NCBI GenBank assembly: GCA_007126855.1
Contig: SLAK01000357.1
Span: 1-7,129, forward strand
Origin: Dehalococcoidia bacterium
GTDB taxonomy: Bacteria; Chloroflexota; Dehalococcoidia; Tepidiformales; Tepidiformaceae
Direction of reading: 5' to 3'
Length of the DNA: 7,129 nucleotides
Shown: piece after piece, positions 5,781 to 7,129 of the stretch
How positions within the stretch are numbered: position 1 is the stretch's first letter
Layout of the letters: each line of letters opens with the position of its first letter
Program-made: the position numbers and the translations under genes
The notes under the pieces: model-generated
What the model was told of the DNA's origin: nothing
Database searches by the model: none
The model's input: the letters and a program-made list of their open reading frames with translations, nothing else

Positions 5781-6310
5781 CACAGCATCCTCATGCGCTG
5801 AGCCGCTTTTGCATGCACTGCGGTGACCAGCTTTCGGCGCTGATCCCCGAGGGGGATACGCGGGAGCGGCTGGTCTGCCGGGAGTGCGGCTTTGTGCACT
5901 ACCTTAACCCGCGGCCGGTGGCTGGGACGATCCCGGAGCGGGACGACGGACGGCTCTTGCTGGTGCGGCGTTCGATAGAGCCGCGGGCAGGCACCTGGGT
6001 GTTCCCCGGCGGGTACATGGACGTTGACGAGACGGCGGAGGAGGCGGCCATCCGGGAGACGCTGGAGGAGGCGTGCCTTGCGGTGGCGGACCTGTCGCTG
6101 CTGGGGGTGTATACGCGGCCGGGGCCGGGGGTTGTGGTAGTGGTATTCGAAGCGCGGGCGGTGGGCGAGGCCCAGGCGGGCGATGAGACCAGTGAGGTGG
6201 GCTGGTTCAGGCCTGAGGAGGTCCCGTGGCCGGAGCTGGCCTTCGATACGACGATGTGGGCGCTGCGGGACTGGGCACGGCGGCGCGGTTTCGAACCGCC
6301 GCTGGAATAG
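5777..6310 (+). CDS. NUDIX hydrolase with N-terminal zinc ribbon
   Basis: The protein has 177 residues. The N-terminus is a zinc ribbon, C12/C15 and C34/C37, followed by 'HYLNPRPVAGTI' (41-52), the pattern of the Nudix_N_2 family. The NUDIX box spans 79-101: G79, E85, then R93-E94 and the metal-binding pair E97-E98. The usual glycine near the end is Cys100, and position 95 is Thr, small departures that need not affect catalysis. The enzyme hydrolyses a nucleoside diphosphate linked to another moiety; ADP-ribose, NAD(H), FAD or similar are possible, and the sequence does not choose. The start at 5777 is set by the zinc ribbon and by the ATGA overlap with the moaE stop; AAGG four bases upstream of the ATG may be the ribosome site. 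The frame is open farther upstream but only as the shadow of moaE. The gene ends four bases from the convergent ATPase gene. Confidence 0.93.
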   Translation: MTQHPHALSRFCMHCGDQLSALIPEGDTRERLVCRECGFVHYLNPRPVAGTIPERDDGRLLLVRRSIEPRAGTWVFPGGYMDVDETAEEAAIRETLEEACLAVADLSLLGVYTRPGPGVVVVVFEARAVGEAQAGDETSEVGWFRPEEVPWPELAFDTTMWALRDWARRRGFEPPLE

Positions 6311-6314
6311 CCGT

Positions 6315-7129
6315 TCAGCGGTGGCGGCCACGGTGGCGAGATTCAGCCATGCGACCCAGACCATAGTGCGGCGCAAGGATGGTAACGATCATGCCGGCGC
6401 GCGGGTCGGCTACACGGGCCACGATGCGGGGATGCGCAGCACGGAGCTCGTCGAAGGGCTGGTCGGTGGTGACGACGGTTGGCAGCCCGGCAACCGTACG
6501 GTAGTTGACGACCTGGTAGAGCTTTTCCTGGGCCCACGGAGAGGAGACCTGGGCGCCAAGGTCGTCGAGCACGAGCAGGGCACAGTCGCGCACCCGGTCG
6601 AAGAGGTCGTCGCGGGTATCTTCGCGGCCGGGGGCGTAGGAGCGACGCAGGTGGTCGAGCAGGTCGGGGACGACGGCGAAGACAACATCGCGGCCATGGA
6701 TGAGTGCGCGGTTGGCGATGGCGCCGGCAAGGTGGGTCTTGCCGCAGCCGTTGGGGCCCATGAAGACGAGCCAGCCCGAGGGGTTGTCGGCGAAATCCTG
6801 GGCGGCGCGGTAGGCGCCATCGAGCGACGCCTGCTCATCGGGCGCGAGGCCGGGGATGCGGACTTCGAAATTCCGGAACTGGAAGCCGCCAAGGCGGTCG
6901 AGGGTCATGCCGCCGACCTGGCGGTATCCCGCGTGGCGGGCGCCCTGGAGGGCGACGACGTGGGAAAGGCGGGGGTCGCCCAGGCGCGTGGCGAAGCGGT
7001 CGTCAAGCTGGTCGACGCGGAGGCTGGTGGTGAAGACCGTGGGGAGGGTTTCGTTGTAGCGGGAGTTGAGGAGCTGGAAGAGCTTTTCGCGGGCCCAGGG
7101 GGTTGGTGAAACGGCGTCGATATCGTCCA
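6315..7129 (-). CDS. Tandem DnaC/IstB-like AAA+ ATPase (5' part cut by window edge)
   Basis: The frame is open from the right edge to the stop at 6317-6315, giving 270 visible residues. Residues 1-66 are the second half of one AAA+ domain, beginning inside Walker B (DDIDA) and running through 'LPTVFTTS' (sensor 1). A second, complete domain follows: a linker with Met74, Walker A GPNGCGKT (124-131), Walker B 'LLVLDDLGA' (184-192) and 'LPTVVTTD' (215-222). Over the 41 residues starting at Walker B, I count 20 identities between the two copies, so this is an internal duplication. The domains resemble DnaC/DnaI helicase loaders and IstB; a helicase-loading or DNA-processing role is therefore likely but not shown. 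Met74 (ATG at 6908) could be taken for a start, but the uninterrupted AAA+ half before it argues that it is internal. There is no IS element nearby to support IstB. Confidence 0.85.
   Translation of the reverse strand, partial: DDIDAVSPTPWAREKLFQLLNSRYNETLPTVFTTSLRVDQLDDRFATRLGDPRLSHVVALQGARHAGYRQVGGMTLDRLGGFQFRNFEVRIPGLAPDEQASLDGAYRAAQDFADNPSGWLVFMGPNGCGKTHLAGAIANRALIHGRDVVFAVVPDLLDHLRRSYAPGREDTRDDLFDRVRDCALLVLDDLGAQVSSPWAQEKLYQVVNYRTVAGLPTVVTTDQPFDELRAAHPRIVARVADPRAGMIVTILAPHYGLGRMAESRHRGRHR

Noticed and set aside
6315..6908. Reading the ATPase as a 197-residue single-domain protein starting at 6908
   Set aside because: The same frame continues upstream without a stop and encodes half of another AAA+ domain, so the ATG at 6908 is probably internal.
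6183..7109. Plus-strand open frame of 308 codons opposite the tandem ATPase
   Set aside because: The minus frame has Walker A, Walker B and an internal repeat; the plus frame shows only the complement of those codons.
6315..7129. IstB transposition helper of an insertion sequence
   Set aside because: There is no transposase, inverted repeat or target duplication in the visible flank, and the neighbouring genes are housekeeping types.
1..7129. CRISPR arrays, tRNA or rRNA genes, defence systems, phage genes
   Set aside because: No spaced direct repeats, no tRNA-like cloverleaf or rRNA stretch, and no such protein families were seen on either strand.

Overview
This is a coding-dense, GC-rich bacterial window (roughly two-thirds G+C by eye) with ten protein genes, no RNA genes, and no gene-free stretch over about 130 bases. 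The style of the proteins, especially the DnaC-like ATPase with a 'GPNGCGKTH' Walker A, suggests a Chloroflexota organism, perhaps of the Dehalococcoidia type. That placement is from memory of protein style and is only moderately secure. The + strand is G-rich over C whichever strand the genes lie on, so it is probably the leading strand.

Bases 1-3632 (minus strand) hold a tightly packed operon read right to left: a MoxR-family AAA+ ATPase, a DUF58 protein, a BatD-like membrane protein and a BatA-like von Willebrand factor A (VWA) protein that runs off the left edge. The last two junctions are one-base TGATG overlaps. Together they form a classic MoxR/Bat module: a cytoplasmic chaperone-like ATPase with MIDAS-containing partners and membrane-anchored Bat proteins acting at the cell envelope.

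Bases 3633-3757 are a divergent promoter region. To its right is a small hotdog-fold thioesterase of the fluoroacetyl-CoA thioesterase (FlK) type, with the Thr/Glu/His triad at the exact FlK spacing. It converges on a ComF-family phosphoribosyltransferase (4220-4975, minus); a nested palindrome lies between their 3' ends.

Bases 5011-6310 (plus) are a three-gene operon: moaD and moaE (small and large subunits of molybdopterin synthase) followed by a zinc-ribbon NUDIX hydrolase, with TGATG and ATGA overlaps. MoaD does not stop after its Gly-Gly but continues for 26 residues. DNA coding that tail contains a perfect 8-bp hairpin flanked by GTAG (on the minus strand), the layout of a REP-type palindrome.

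The right end (6315-7129, minus) is the C-terminal part of an ATPase containing one complete DnaC/IstB-like AAA+ domain preceded by the second half of another, so it is a tandem-AAA+ protein cut by the window edge. The MoaD tail with its hairpin and the duplicated AAA+ protein are the two most unusual things here; the rest is conventional.
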